A stretch of 64,000 bases of DNA from positions 372,001 through 436,000 of the forward strand of contig JBOEGG010000002.1 in NCBI GenBank assembly GCA_050633285.1. The letters run 5' to 3'. This document shows, one piece after another, positions 17,584 through 26,443 of this stretch. Within the stretch, counting starts at the first letter, position 1; the number at the start of each line of letters is the position of its first letter. A model generated the notes under the pieces. That model saw only the letters and a program-made list of their open reading frames with translations. It ran no database searches and was not told the origin of the DNA. The stretch comes from UBA1672 sp050633285 (GTDB taxonomy: Bacteria; Pseudomonadota; Alphaproteobacteria; Micavibrionales; Micavibrionaceae). Position numbers and translations under genes: made by a program.

Positions 17584-17608
17584 TTGGGGCAGTATCTGGG
17601 GCAGTTAA
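17584..17608 (+). promoter_or_regulatory. Candidate integrase arm-binding repeat, left end
   Basis: Two direct GGGGCAGT units (TTGGGGCAGTATCTGGGGCAG, one base longer than allowed motifs if extended, so see positions) lie 47 bases inside attL, overlapping the integrase stop codon. A near-identical doublet lies inside the right end at 50887-50910. Paired short repeats inside both att cores are typical of arm-type integrase sites. Confidence 0.5.
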
Positions 17609-18663
17609 GAAAACGCATCCATTACTTCCTGTAAGTGATCCGGTGAAAGATGCCCGTATGTTTGTTCAATCATTCTTGGAGATGTATGTCCTAAGTGCTT
17701 TGCTATTTTATCGGTAGAGACGTTCTTCTGAATTAGCCATGAGGCACATGTGTGTCTTAGCGTGTGAATTGTAACATCTTCTAACTTTGCGCGAATGCAG
17801 GCTGTTTTAAAGCTTTTCTTTGGCGACCCTATTGGGGATTGATTGATGTGTAATATATACCCTTCTTCGTTTCCACGCTGCCTGTGTGCAACTAATCTAA
17901 GTAATAATTTTTTAGGAATAACCGTTTTTGCGCCCTGTTTAGTTTCACTATTGTTGCTTGCAGAAAAATCAATGATACCTTTATTCAAATCAACATTATT
18001 CCATCTCAAGTTAAGAATAGCGCTCATCCTCGCTCCTGTATAAATTCCAATTAGTATGAATAAGGGGAGGTACTCCTTAGCTTGCTCACTTTTTCTCGCA
18101 TTCCAAATCAATGCTGCTGCTTCTGATCTTGTTAACCATCGGTTTCTTGGTTTAGATTTTTCGAATTTATAAATATAAGGCTGTACAGATATTGCTCCTT
18201 CTCTATATGCAAAGTTAACTGCTGCTTGAAGTTGTTCTAGCTCACGTCTAACACTTTGTTTTTGTAGAGTTCTTATGCTGATTCGATTCTGCTTTATTTG
18301 CCATTTGTGAAATTCTTTTTTCCTAAACTCATAGTACGATAGTGACTTCGCCTGAGATATGTCTTTGAGAGTTAGCATCCCCCAAAAGGGTGTGATTTTT
18401 TCAAGATTGGCAATCGCAACATCTGGTCTTGAAGTTGTAGGAATATGATGATTCGCATAGTACCTTATAATTTCTCCGATGGTTTTACAGGAATCCAGCT
18501 GTTCTTCTGCTGCTATGATTTCTGCCAATTTCTTTTCTGCATCTTTAAGGCAGCCAATGCCAGTTGCGTATCGCTTACGCTTTCCCGAAATGAATTCTCG
18601 AATCTCCCAGCAGCTTCTGTCCTTTCTGAAGTGGATATGGACTCCTTTGTTTCTTTTAGACAT
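17605..18663 (-). CDS. int: Tyrosine integrase
   Basis: A 352-residue phage-type integrase that would recombine the tRNA-Val attB with the element attP. The N-terminal ~60 residues (GVHIHFRKDRSCWEIREF) form an arm-binding-like domain, residues ~60-160 a SAM-like core-binding domain, and the C-terminal half the catalytic domain. The active site is visible: Arg in YTGARMSAIL, HTLRHTCASW (His and Arg), LGHTSPRM (His), and the nucleophile Tyr in EQTYGHLS. It reads away from the element interior towards attL, with its stop 68 bases from the tRNA. Its 5' end overlaps the xis-like gene by 151 bases in another frame, so expression is probably coupled. Confidence 0.95.
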   Translation of the reverse strand: MSKRNKGVHIHFRKDRSCWEIREFISGKRKRYATGIGCLKDAEKKLAEIIAAEEQLDSCKTIGEIIRYYANHHIPTTSRPDVAIANLEKITPFWGMLTLKDISQAKSLSYYEFRKKEFHKWQIKQNRISIRTLQKQSVRRELEQLQAAVNFAYREGAISVQPYIYKFEKSKPRNRWLTRSEAAALIWNARKSEQAKEYLPLFILIGIYTGARMSAILNLRWNNVDLNKGIIDFSASNNSETKQGAKTVIPKKLLLRLVAHRQRGNEEGYILHINQSPIGSPKKSFKTACIRAKLEDVTIHTLRHTCASWLIQKNVSTDKIAKHLGHTSPRMIEQTYGHLSPDHLQEVMDAFS

Positions 18664-18836
18664 CTTTCTTGGTACTCCTCTATTTTGATACGCGGAATGC
18701 GAATTTTCTTTGGTGTCGGCTTGAAGTGTTCAAGCTCACCATTCCGGCATAGCTTCTTGATGACCGAGGCGTCAACACGAAGATATTTTGCGACTTCCTC
18801 TGGTGTGCATATTTCAGGCAAGTTATCCACAGGCAT
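18513..18836 (-). CDS. Excisionase/MerR-like HTH protein
   Basis: The frame is open from 18941, but a GGAAAGGA ribosome-binding site lies just before the ATG at 18836, giving 107 residues starting MPVDNLPEICTPEEVAKYLR. The segment TPEEVAKYLRVDASVIKKLC followed by FKPTPKKIRIPRIKIEEY has the winged-helix pattern of the AlpA/Xis/MerR group that binds DNA and steers integrase. The C-terminal ~50 residues are encoded over the first 151 bases of int. Role as directionality factor for excision is inferred from fold and position. It could also be a transcriptional regulator of int. Confidence 0.75.
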   Translation of the reverse strand: MPVDNLPEICTPEEVAKYLRVDASVIKKLCRNGELEHFKPTPKKIRIPRIKIEEYQERCLKETKESISTSERTEAAGRFENSFRESVSDTQLALAALKMQKRNWQKS

Positions 18837-18941
18837 AAACCATCCTTTCCAGATACAATGCATCCGATCTAAAATTTCACCCATTTCAGAAAAGCTCTCA
18901 AGGTTAGGGAGGCGATAAACGCACCTGCCCCTGTATATCAT

Positions 18942-20214
18942 TACACCGCATATATCCTAATTTTAGGTTAATAGCCTGCGATCCAGTGTGCCTGTTCCGC
19001 AGCACCAAATGCGTGTTTTCGTCAAACTCCCTTCCTATTGCTTCATACCCGAGGAGGGATATTCACTGTTTTAACCTGCTACTTCCAGTGAAGTACAATC
19101 CGGTTCTTAACATGGTTTAAGGGCTGGATTTTGGCCTGTGGCCAATGCCCCTGTGTTGTGATTCAGGCTGACTCCGATGTCGTAAGCCTGAATCACAACA
19201 CAGCCACTATAACCCGCCCGAATACCCTTACGCGATTTCTCGCGCTCGGGCATACCACCTTGCAGGTGGTTTCGTTACTGTGTAGAGCATAGGTATTATC
19301 TCGATGTTACAGTGCAGTATTGATAGATTTCCAAGCCCCTCAATACTGATTTTGAAAGTTGATATGTCACTTTTGGATGAGGCGATTTTTATACTTTGCC
19401 TCCGTTGTCGTCAGCATAAAATCGCCTTCCTTATAGTCACCTAATATAATCGCCGTTTGTAAACGTCGATCATGCCGCCAGCCTGATAGGATATGCTGAG
19501 ATTGTACATGGCATCAGGTCGGCAGGCGGCGGGTGCTAACGTCCGGGAGTAGGGATGCTTCCCGTAGCTCGGTGCAGGCGGATGTTTTGGCAGCGGCGCG
19601 CTTCGTGCCAGATGCTATCTATCGCAATTGTGGTGCGTCCAGTGCCACCGTCAACGTAAAGAGAGGTATCACCTCTACCCTGCATTGCACAATAGTCCCG
19701 CTATTGGTTGCTGCTTACGTTGACCGCAAGCTGTGGGCTTGTACTACAGGCTAAAAATGCAGTGCATTTTCTAGCCAATAGTCCAACCCCGCTTGCAAAG
19801 GGCAGTCTGCCCGTTTGATCCCTCGCAAGTGCACTAGGCTTTCGGCTCTTATCCCCTTTGGGCGATAAGTCCTCAAGCAGTGCTGGTGGCGCATTGCAGC
19901 ATCGAGCCTTCATGCACCAGAGAACGTGTGGCCGTTCAATCACCACTTGAGGGAGCCGCCGAGCTGCCCCCAAGACCCCCATGGACAAGGGCGAGATTAT
20001 CGCTCTCCCCTTGTATCCCCATCGACCAGAGCTTGGAGATATACCTCTCCATCTGGACTGAACCATGCACCAACCGTCCGCCGTTTGGATACCGTAAACT
20101 GACCGCAGTTTAATCATGACCAACCCTGCGCGGATTGGATGTGCGCCACTGTTTCGCCAGTGGGCAGCGACCAAGGGAGCCCTTGGAGCAATACTGGCGT
20201 GTACGGAAGGCTGC
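18942..20214. ncRNA. Candidate large, ornate structured RNA (~1.2 kb)
   Basis: No convincing coding frame occurs over ~1.25 kb, yet the sequence is filled with consecutive and nested inverted repeats. Examples (stem/stem): AGGTTAA 18965-18971/19071-19077; TTGGCC 19131-19136/19140-19145; a perfect 19-bp pair 19151-19169/19185-19203; CCCGA and CGCGA nested at 19217-19250; ACCACCT 19254-19270; CAGTATTGA 19315-19348; GGCGATTTT 19381-19426; GTCAACGTAA 19650-19659/19715-19724 enclosing AGAGGT 19662-19676 and CAATAG 19690-19706; CTTGC 19792/19829 enclosing GGGCA 19800-19812; GCACT 19831/19883 enclosing CTTATC 19848-19869; CCAGA+GGAGA 20026-20056; TAAACTG 20095-20112; CCACTG 20146-20163; CCAAGG 20171-20186. 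It is also visibly richer in G+C than nearby genes. The pattern resembles large phage/element RNAs such as GOLLD, though I cannot assign a family. Strand is undecided; the stem at 19231-19244 would have a GAAA loop on the minus strand. Confidence 0.6.
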
Positions 20215-20243
20215 TGTACATTATGCGCAGGTGGTGCTATATT
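20200..20243 (+). promoter_or_regulatory. Likely toxin-antitoxin promoter with operator
   Basis: A -35-like TGTACA (20215-20220), a 17-base spacer and a -10-like TATATT (20238-20243) precede the antitoxin start. The inverted repeat TGTAC (20200-20204)/GTACA (20216-20220) overlaps the -35 box, as expected for an operator bound by a ribbon-helix-helix antitoxin. Confidence 0.5.
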
Positions 20244-20275
20244 AAATAAGCACGTTTTTTTGAGAGGTATAAATT

Positions 20276-20545
20276 ATGGCTACAACACGTATAGATATGA
20301 GGCTTGATGAAGCGGTTAAGGTTGCGGCTGAAAAAGCGGCTGCTCTGAAAGGCATGAAGAGCTTGACCGAATATGTTGTGCGCTTGATCGAAAAGGACGC
20401 AGAAGCCGTTATTCGCGAGCATGAATCTATCACTCTCAAAGATGATGTATTTGACCGTTTTATTACGGCTTGTGATGCCGCAGAAGCGCCGAATGAGAAA
20501 CTGCGTGAGGCGATGGACTTTGCCAAAGAGCAGGGCATTCAGTGA
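20276..20545 (+). CDS. DUF1778/TacA-type antitoxin
   Basis: An 89-residue protein with an N-terminal ribbon-helix-helix (MATTRIDMRLDEAVKVAAEK, then KSLTEYVVRLIEKDA) and a C-terminal segment with an FDRFI motif that in this family wraps the toxin active site. GAGAGG at 20262-20267 is the ribosome-binding site. It overlaps the toxin gene by four bases (GTGA), so the pair is translationally coupled. By family knowledge it neutralises the GNAT toxin and represses the operon together with it. The 89-residue length is normal for the family. Confidence 0.9.
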   Translation: MATTRIDMRLDEAVKVAAEKAAALKGMKSLTEYVVRLIEKDAEAVIREHESITLKDDVFDRFITACDAAEAPNEKLREAMDFAKEQGIQ

Positions 20546-21063
20546 CGCCATCTTCTACATTTGTAGAGCTTGATAAATCTGTCCATGACCGCAAATCTTT
20601 CGATTGCGGTACGGAGGAGCTGAATAGCTTCTTATGGCAGTTTGCAGTGCGACACCGCGATGCAGGGATCAGCAAGACAATGGTGCTCCCCGCAAAGGAT
20701 AATGAGACTGATATTTGCGCTTATTACACCTTGTCTCACACAGAGATTGAACGCAAAACCTTGCCGCAATCTCTGGCCAAGAAACTGCCGCACTACCCCA
20801 TCCCCGTTATGCTCATTGCGCAGCTTGCTGTGAACAAAGCGGCTCAGGGGCATGGCTTGGGGAAGGTGTCTTTGATTAGGGCGTTAAACCATGCCTATGA
20901 GGTCAATCTGCATCTGCCATCCTACGCGGTTGTTGTCGATGCGCTGGATGATGGTGTGCAGGGTTTTTATGAGCAATACGGGTTTAAAGTGCTCGACACA
21001 GATAGCCATCGCGCGCGGCTGTTCCTCCCCATGAAAACCGTGGCGCAGTTATTTACTGATTAA
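20542..21063 (+). CDS. GNAT acetyltransferase toxin (TacT/AtaT type)
   Basis: A 173-residue GCN5-related acetyltransferase. It starts at a GTG inside the antitoxin stop region. FDCGTEELNSFLW near residues 21-33 is the typical N-terminal motif of the family; AQLAVNKAAQGHGLGKVSL near residues 95-113 contains the acetyl-CoA-binding Q/RxxGxG/A-like loop (QGHGLG), and GFYEQYGFKVLD near residue 138 holds the conserved Tyr. Characterised relatives acetylate the amino acid on charged tRNAs and stop translation. Together with the DUF1778 partner it forms a type II toxin-antitoxin system that would stabilise the element; the tRNA target here is unknown. Confidence 0.9.
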   Translation: MTPSSTFVELDKSVHDRKSFDCGTEELNSFLWQFAVRHRDAGISKTMVLPAKDNETDICAYYTLSHTEIERKTLPQSLAKKLPHYPIPVMLIAQLAVNKAAQGHGLGKVSLIRALNHAYEVNLHLPSYAVVVDALDDGVQGFYEQYGFKVLDTDSHRARLFLPMKTVAQLFTD

Positions 21064-21436
21064 GCTACGAGTCAATTGGACGTTAGTATTGTTAAAGGAC
21101 TAATCAATGACCACAAAACAAGCCCAGCTAAACGGCACTGAAAATGAAGCTTTATCTGATATTTGTTCATGGCCTGCTAGCAGGCCTGCTGGGTAAAAAT
21201 ATTGCGGTGAAATCTGAGGGAACCTCAAGAATAACTGTGCTTTTAGACATGGTTTATCGTATCTTGCCCAATCTATAGCCTTACTAAATACCCGTTAATA
21301 ATTTCGAGTATAATTAGTATTTTGAATAGTGAATGAATCAGTTTAATAATAAAACTTTGGGAATTCTAATTTATAGAGAGTTCTATATTCTTAGTCCAAA
21401 AAAATAATGCACTCCTGCTATATAGGAAGTAATACT
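21064..21436. other. Intergenic region before the type IIG gene
   Basis: AT-rich stretch. A 29-codon frame starting ATG at 21106 ends within a 16-base perfect palindrome (GGCCTGCTAGCAGGCC, 21171-21186), and looks like a truncated gene start. No other coding signal; the promoter of the restriction gene should lie in the last 150 bases. Confidence 0.4.
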
Positions 21437-24406
21437 TTGAGCATTGAATTATTAATAAAGAAGTATGAAGACAATTTAGATTACTATCAATCTTCGAAAT
21501 ATAATGAAACCCAGCTGCGTGTGGATTTTCTTGACCCAATGTTTGAGTTGCTTGGGTGGGATATAAAGAATAATAAAGGGAAAAACACCCATGAACGGGA
21601 AGTTCTTCTGGAAGAAGGCCTGAAGTTAAAAAAAGGGGCCTCCACAAAAAAACCTGATTATACATTCAGGTTATTTTCCGAGAGGCGTTTCTTTTTAGAA
21701 GCAAAAAAGCCAAGTGTGGACATAGCTAGTGATCCTTCTCCAGCGAAACAAGTTCGGCGCTATGGGTTTACTGCAAAGCTAAAAATATCAATTTTGTCAA
21801 ATTTTGAAAACTTGGCAATTTATGAATGCTCTTCCCCAGTAAAAGAAGATGATGAAACGACAGCATATAGAGTGCGTTTATATCACTATACTGAATATAT
21901 AGAAAAGTTTGATGAAATATATGCACTTCTAAGCCAAGAGTCTGTGTATGGTGGTAGCTTTGATAGTCAGTGGAAAAATATTGAAGAAAAAATACAAAAA
22001 TTTAGTGTTGATGATCTGTTTCTAGCTCAGATTAATGAGTGGCGTATTAATTTAGCCGATAATTTTCTAAGAATTAAGCCGGAAATCGGACAAGAAGAGC
22101 TTAACGATCTAACACAAAGTTATATTAATAGTATAGTTTTTTTGCGTGTTTGCGAAGATAGGAATTTGGAAGATTATGAAACTCTTCTAGAGCTATCAAA
22201 GGATGCCGACTTTGACCTTTTGACAGACAAGTTTACGCAGGCGGATAAGAAGTATAATTCAGCATTATTTAACATCCCTTATATTGAAGAGTTTTTTAGT
22301 GATAAGAATTCGTATATATGGGAAATATTTAAAAGCCTGTATTACCCAGAAAGTACATATTCTTTTTCTGTTTTTTCCTCAGACATCCTTGGAAATATCT
22401 ACGAGACTTTCTTAGGAGAAAAAATAATCATAAATAATGGTTCTCCTGAGTTGACGCCCAAACCGGAGAATGAAGATAGAGATATTGTTACAACGCCAAA
22501 TCATATAATAAAAAATATTTTACGAAAAACAGTAACACCTAAGCTTGAAAATAAAAATGTTAACGAAATACTTGAAACAACTATTGCTGATATTTCTTGT
22601 GGTTCTGGCGCGTTTCTTCTTGAGGCGTATCAGCTGGTACACGATACAATAGTCGATTATTACTCTGTGCATGATGTGACAAAGTTAATCCAAGTGGCAG
22701 AAAACTCATTCAAGCTTAAGTATGACATCAAAAGAAAAATACTTACTAAATGTATATTTGGAATAGATAAAGACTATAGTGCAACACAGGCGTGTAAATT
22801 TGGCCTTTTATTGAAGCTTCTTGAGGGAGAGGATAACAGTTCCATTAGTTCGCCAGCATTACCAATTTTGGACAACAATATAATATTTGGAAATAGTCTT
22901 ATTGATGATTCAATGAGCCTCACGCCGATTGATCAAGAAATTAATGCATATAATTTTGACAAGCAAGCCTTTGATGTGATTATTGGAAATCCTCCATATT
23001 TGAATACGGAGGGCATGAAAGCAATAACGCCAAAAGAACTTAAACTATATAAAGAACATTATGATTCTGCATATAAACAATTTGATAAATACTTTCTCTT
23101 TGTTGAGCGTGCTTTGAGTTTATTAAGTGATGGCGGTGTAATGGGGTATATCCTTCCTCTAAAATTCATGAAAGTAGGAGCTGGAAAAAACTTAAGAACT
23201 ATTCTCTCGACCAAAGGATATGTGTCAGAAATAACTTCTTTTGGTGCAAATCAAGTTTTTAAAGATAAAACCACTTATACATGTATTCTTATTCTGAACA
23301 AGGAAGAGTCCGCGGAATTTATGTATCTCGAAGTTGGAGGGCTGGACGAGTGGATAACAAGGAATACCAATGAGCGAGAAACGAACATTGTTAATAGGGA
23401 CGATATTTCTGGTGATACATGGGTGTTAATGCGCTCAGAATTGGAGCCAGCATATGAAAAAATAATCCAGTCAAGCGATACACTTGAAAATATAATAGGT
23501 TCAGAGAATATAATTAACGGAATTCAGACCAGCGCTAACAATATATACATTCATAAGCCGACAAAGGATGATGGCACCTATGTATACTTTAAAAAAGGTG
23601 GCGTTGACTGGAAAATTGAAAAAGCACTGACCAAACCATATTTCAAAACACAACAAGGAGTTCGTGGTCTTCATTCTCATAGGAGATTTGAAGCAAATGC
23701 TTTTGTTATCTATCCATATGAAAAAATTGGTGGGAAAGTTGTGCTTGTGGAATTGGATGATTTGGAGATTAGATTTCCATTCCTACATGCTTATTTATTA
23801 GCAAATAAGGAAAAGCTTGATAATGTAAAAAGGGATATAAGGCCAATACCAAAAACCGAGAATGAATGGCACCGTTACGGTCGTCATCAAAGTTTGGATA
23901 ATTGTGCTGTGCCAACTAAAATAATTGTTGGTGTTTTATCCCAAGGAAATAAATATGCTATCGATTATAGCGGGGCTTTGATTTCTTCTGGCGGGACTGC
24001 GGGGTATTGCATGATAGCAATTCCAGAAGAGATCCCTTATTCAGTTCATTATATACAGGCGCTTCTGAATTCAAAATATGGTGAATGGTTCGCATCGCTT
24101 TATGGGGAAATATTTAGAGGTGGCTATATTGCCAGAGGAACAAAGGTTTTTAACCGTTTGCCTATAATAGAAATTGACTTTAACTCTAAAAAATCAAAAT
24201 CTATTCATGATAATATTGCAAGTGCTCAAAAGAAAATTATCGAGGCATTTACTGATTTAGATTTGCATGAAGATAATCCAAGAAATAAGATTATTGCAGA
24301 ACGAAAGTACATAAAATTAACTAAAAAAATGGATGTCCTATTGCAGGAATTGTTTCAATTGGAAGAGCTTGATGAGCAGATTCCAATAATTAGTCAAATT
24401 TATTAA
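21437..24406 (+). CDS. Type IIG restriction-modification enzyme (Eco57I-like)
   Basis: A fused nuclease-methyltransferase of about 990 residues. The frame is open from ATG 21407, but AGGAAG at 21424-21429 is well placed for the in-frame TTG at 21437, so that start is preferred. The N-terminal nuclease domain shows the PD-(D/E)xK pattern, KKPDYTFRL then FFLEAKKP, near residues 75-100. A helical connector follows, then the N6-adenine methyltransferase core: motif I ADISCGSGAFLLEAY near residue 385 and motif IV IIGNPPYLN near residue 515. The C-terminal ~350 residues would be the target recognition domain. It methylates and cuts DNA with one polypeptide. It converges on the separate methyltransferase gene. 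A BREX PglX identity is unlikely because no other BREX gene is present. Confidence 0.88.
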   Translation: MSIELLIKKYEDNLDYYQSSKYNETQLRVDFLDPMFELLGWDIKNNKGKNTHEREVLLEEGLKLKKGASTKKPDYTFRLFSERRFFLEAKKPSVDIASDPSPAKQVRRYGFTAKLKISILSNFENLAIYECSSPVKEDDETTAYRVRLYHYTEYIEKFDEIYALLSQESVYGGSFDSQWKNIEEKIQKFSVDDLFLAQINEWRINLADNFLRIKPEIGQEELNDLTQSYINSIVFLRVCEDRNLEDYETLLELSKDADFDLLTDKFTQADKKYNSALFNIPYIEEFFSDKNSYIWEIFKSLYYPESTYSFSVFSSDILGNIYETFLGEKIIINNGSPELTPKPENEDRDIVTTPNHIIKNILRKTVTPKLENKNVNEILETTIADISCGSGAFLLEAYQLVHDTIVDYYSVHDVTKLIQVAENSFKLKYDIKRKILTKCIFGIDKDYSATQACKFGLLLKLLEGEDNSSISSPALPILDNNIIFGNSLIDDSMSLTPIDQEINAYNFDKQAFDVIIGNPPYLNTEGMKAITPKELKLYKEHYDSAYKQFDKYFLFVERALSLLSDGGVMGYILPLKFMKVGAGKNLRTILSTKGYVSEITSFGANQVFKDKTTYTCILILNKEESAEFMYLEVGGLDEWITRNTNERETNIVNRDDISGDTWVLMRSELEPAYEKIIQSSDTLENIIGSENIINGIQTSANNIYIHKPTKDDGTYVYFKKGGVDWKIEKALTKPYFKTQQGVRGLHSHRRFEANAFVIYPYEKIGGKVVLVELDDLEIRFPFLHAYLLANKEKLDNVKRDIRPIPKTENEWHRYGRHQSLDNCAVPTKIIVGVLSQGNKYAIDYSGALISSGGTAGYCMIAIPEEIPYSVHYIQALLNSKYGEWFASLYGEIFRGGYIARGTKVFNRLPIIEIDFNSKKSKSIHDNIASAQKKIIEAFTDLDLHEDNPRNKIIAERKYIKLTKKMDVLLQELFQLEELDEQIPIISQIY

Positions 24407-24423
24407 TACCAATATGCAGGGGC

Positions 24424-24454
24424 TTATTGCGGCGAAAATAATTCGCCGCAATAA
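24424..24454. terminator. Bidirectional terminator between convergent R-M genes
   Basis: A perfect 13-pair stem (24424-24436 with 24442-24454, core TGCGGCGAA/TTCGCCGCA) with a five-base loop lies between two convergent genes, with A/T tracts on both sides. Confidence 0.85.
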
Positions 24455-24457
24455 ATT

Positions 24458-26083
24458 TTATTTTCGTTGCCGTCTGTTTTTAAGTTTTTCCCAAATAAAA
24501 TATACTGTTTCTATATCCTTTTTTGATAAACCAATGGCCCCTAGAATTTTTTCACCCTGTAGTCTTAAGATACTATCCATTGAATAGTTCCTCACCATGT
24601 TGTCTAATTCGACTAAGTCGTAGTCAATATTTTCAGGAAGAGGGATATATAATTTTCTGATTTCAGAAGGTACTAGCTCTAAAACACCTCCCCCGTAATA
24701 ACGTCCTTCTAATTCCGCAAATACCGCAGTGAGTGGATTTAAAAAAAGGTAAGATAAATACCTAGGATCAATGGTCTTCGAAGTAACACGATATGCAGTA
24801 TCAGTTGTATATGCATCTAGCTCATTGAAAATTAGTCTGGGAGTGTCGTGCGCTCGCTTAAGCATTCCTAAGCTGCGACTAAATACAGAGGGGACAGTAT
24901 ACCAAGGGTCTCTAATGCGGCATTTATATCTCGTATGAAGCCCTTGAGCTTCTCCATGTCTTATATATTTTTGAACACTGGAAGGTAAGTTCGAGAACGA
25001 ATCTTGAATGTGCAAAAAGTTAGTTGGGTAGCCAAGTTTTTGATTTTCACGGTCTTGATTTTTATCATAAATGACTCCTTTACAATGAATGCTTTTTCCA
25101 AACATGGGGTGAGTATATTTTTTCAAGCCATATTTTTTTACAATTTCATCATTAACTAAAAAGAAATCATTTGCCCCAGTAACAATTCCCACTTCAACAT
25201 TTGCAATGTCGTTAAAAGGAGCAACATTTTTCTTTCTTACTATTTTGTCTAGTAAATTACGTTCGCTCTCATCGAGAATAGCTTTCGTCCATTTCCCATT
25301 GATAGACTCTGAATTTACTGGCTTTGTGGTCTTAAACAGAGCTTCGTCACTTCTAGTAAGAAAATCTAATCCCTTTACATGCTTTATAGCTACGCCGTTT
25401 GACTTTCTGTTAGCGTTCTTTTTTTTCTCGGCAAGAATTATTACAGCTCCTTGAAGTGTGTCTTCAAACCATATTTCTTGAGGGTCAATTATGACGATTT
25501 TTGAACACACTTTCATAAGGTATTCCCTTAATGATTGTGCGTGCATAACATGTATTATTTCAGATGGTATAACCATTCCAAGCCGTCCACCCGGCTTTAG
25601 CATTGATAAAGAAGATAGAACAAATGGAACCCATGCGTTTGTATGTTTTGTGAATTTTAAATCAAGGGTCTTGAATATACTTTCGGCGTGATATTGAAAG
25701 TCTTTTTCAAGGAACTGATAACGTATAAAAGGTGGATTACCTATAACTCCGTCATACATTTCTTCCTGCTTATCAATTGTTGTGTTTGCCCAAGATAAAA
25801 AATCACCTTCAATAATAGTCGAGTTTTTAAAGCCATAGTCGTTACATTGTTTTTGTGACTTTTTGACTTCGGTTTTAAAAAGCTCATGCCCATGAATTTT
25901 TATTGATTTATCACACTTGTTGTTATGTAGAGCTTTAAAAAAAACTCCATCTCCACAACTTGGCTCCAAGATGCTAGATGGATTTGATCTTAAAACCCAA
26001 CGGGTCACGTAATCTGCAATATCTAACGGAGTATAGTATCCGCCGCGTAGCTTCTGCTCAGTCTGGTTTGACTTAAACTTCAT
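24458..26083 (-). CDS. N6-adenine DNA methyltransferase
   Basis: About 541 residues counted from the ATG at 26083; an upstream in-frame start at 26113 would overlap the previous gene more. Motif X-like GGYYTPLDIADYV is at the N-terminus, motif I is ILEPSCGDGVFF near residue 40, motif IV is GVIGNPPFIRY near residue 120, and the C-terminal half (YYGGGVLELVPSEIRKLYIP) resembles the recognition part of Eco57I/TaqI-class enzymes. It transfers methyl groups from S-adenosylmethionine to adenine. It overlaps the small upstream gene by 11 bases and converges with the type IIG gene, so it may protect the same or an overlapping site; alternatively it is an independent or solitary methylase. Confidence 0.85.
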   Translation of the reverse strand: MKFKSNQTEQKLRGGYYTPLDIADYVTRWVLRSNPSSILEPSCGDGVFFKALHNNKCDKSIKIHGHELFKTEVKKSQKQCNDYGFKNSTIIEGDFLSWANTTIDKQEEMYDGVIGNPPFIRYQFLEKDFQYHAESIFKTLDLKFTKHTNAWVPFVLSSLSMLKPGGRLGMVIPSEIIHVMHAQSLREYLMKVCSKIVIIDPQEIWFEDTLQGAVIILAEKKKNANRKSNGVAIKHVKGLDFLTRSDEALFKTTKPVNSESINGKWTKAILDESERNLLDKIVRKKNVAPFNDIANVEVGIVTGANDFFLVNDEIVKKYGLKKYTHPMFGKSIHCKGVIYDKNQDRENQKLGYPTNFLHIQDSFSNLPSSVQKYIRHGEAQGLHTRYKCRIRDPWYTVPSVFSRSLGMLKRAHDTPRLIFNELDAYTTDTAYRVTSKTIDPRYLSYLFLNPLTAVFAELEGRYYGGGVLELVPSEIRKLYIPLPENIDYDLVELDNMVRNYSMDSILRLQGEKILGAIGLSKKDIETVYFIWEKLKNRRQRK

Positions 26084-26261
26084 CAGAAAGCCCTTTGGTC
26101 TCGACAGCAACACTGTCTAAACGAGAGGATATATATTCTTTGGCATTAGCAATAAACCATTCTTTTAAAGTTTGCTGATCTAACGCTAGTGCCGAATATA
26201 GAAACCTCTTCATTTCTGGATCAACTTCTATAACGATTCGCCCTGATTCACTTTTGGACAT
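26073..26261 (-). CDS. Small ribbon-helix-helix-like protein
   Basis: A 62-residue protein (ESGRIVIEVDPEMKRFLYSA, then LDQQTLKEWFIANAKEYI) with the strand-helix-helix pattern of MetJ/Arc-type DNA-binding proteins. It overlaps the methyltransferase start by 11 bases, so the two are coupled. It may act as a control protein for the methyltransferase, inferred from size, fold and position. Confidence 0.7.
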   Translation of the reverse strand: MSKSESGRIVIEVDPEMKRFLYSALALDQQTLKEWFIANAKEYISSRLDSVAVETKGLSDEV

Positions 26262-26443
26262 TTCCCCTCCCCCTTAGACGTACAGATTATGTTACATACA
26301 TTACATTGGTAACATGAGATGTGTAGTCTAATATGGGTGCTCTACAGATACAATACGTAAAAAATATATACCTCATAGTCTGAACAAATAACAATATTTA
26401 TATGGCATCGAAGGGTGCTCAGGAAGCCCTTGGTAGCTAATTT

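Noticed and set aside
19533..20174. Several overlapping open frames of 60-157 codons on both strands
   Set aside because: They cover dense hairpins, have no ribosome-binding sites or protein-like composition and occur in many frames at once, as expected for structured non-coding DNA.
18942..20220. Group II intron or retron for the structured region
   Set aside because: No reverse transcriptase or maturase frame is inside or next to it, and no GUGYG-type start or AY end flanking a split gene was seen.
21437..24406. PglX of a BREX defence system
   Set aside because: The gene has its own nuclease-like N-terminus, and no brxA, brxB, brxC, pglZ or brxL-like gene is nearby.
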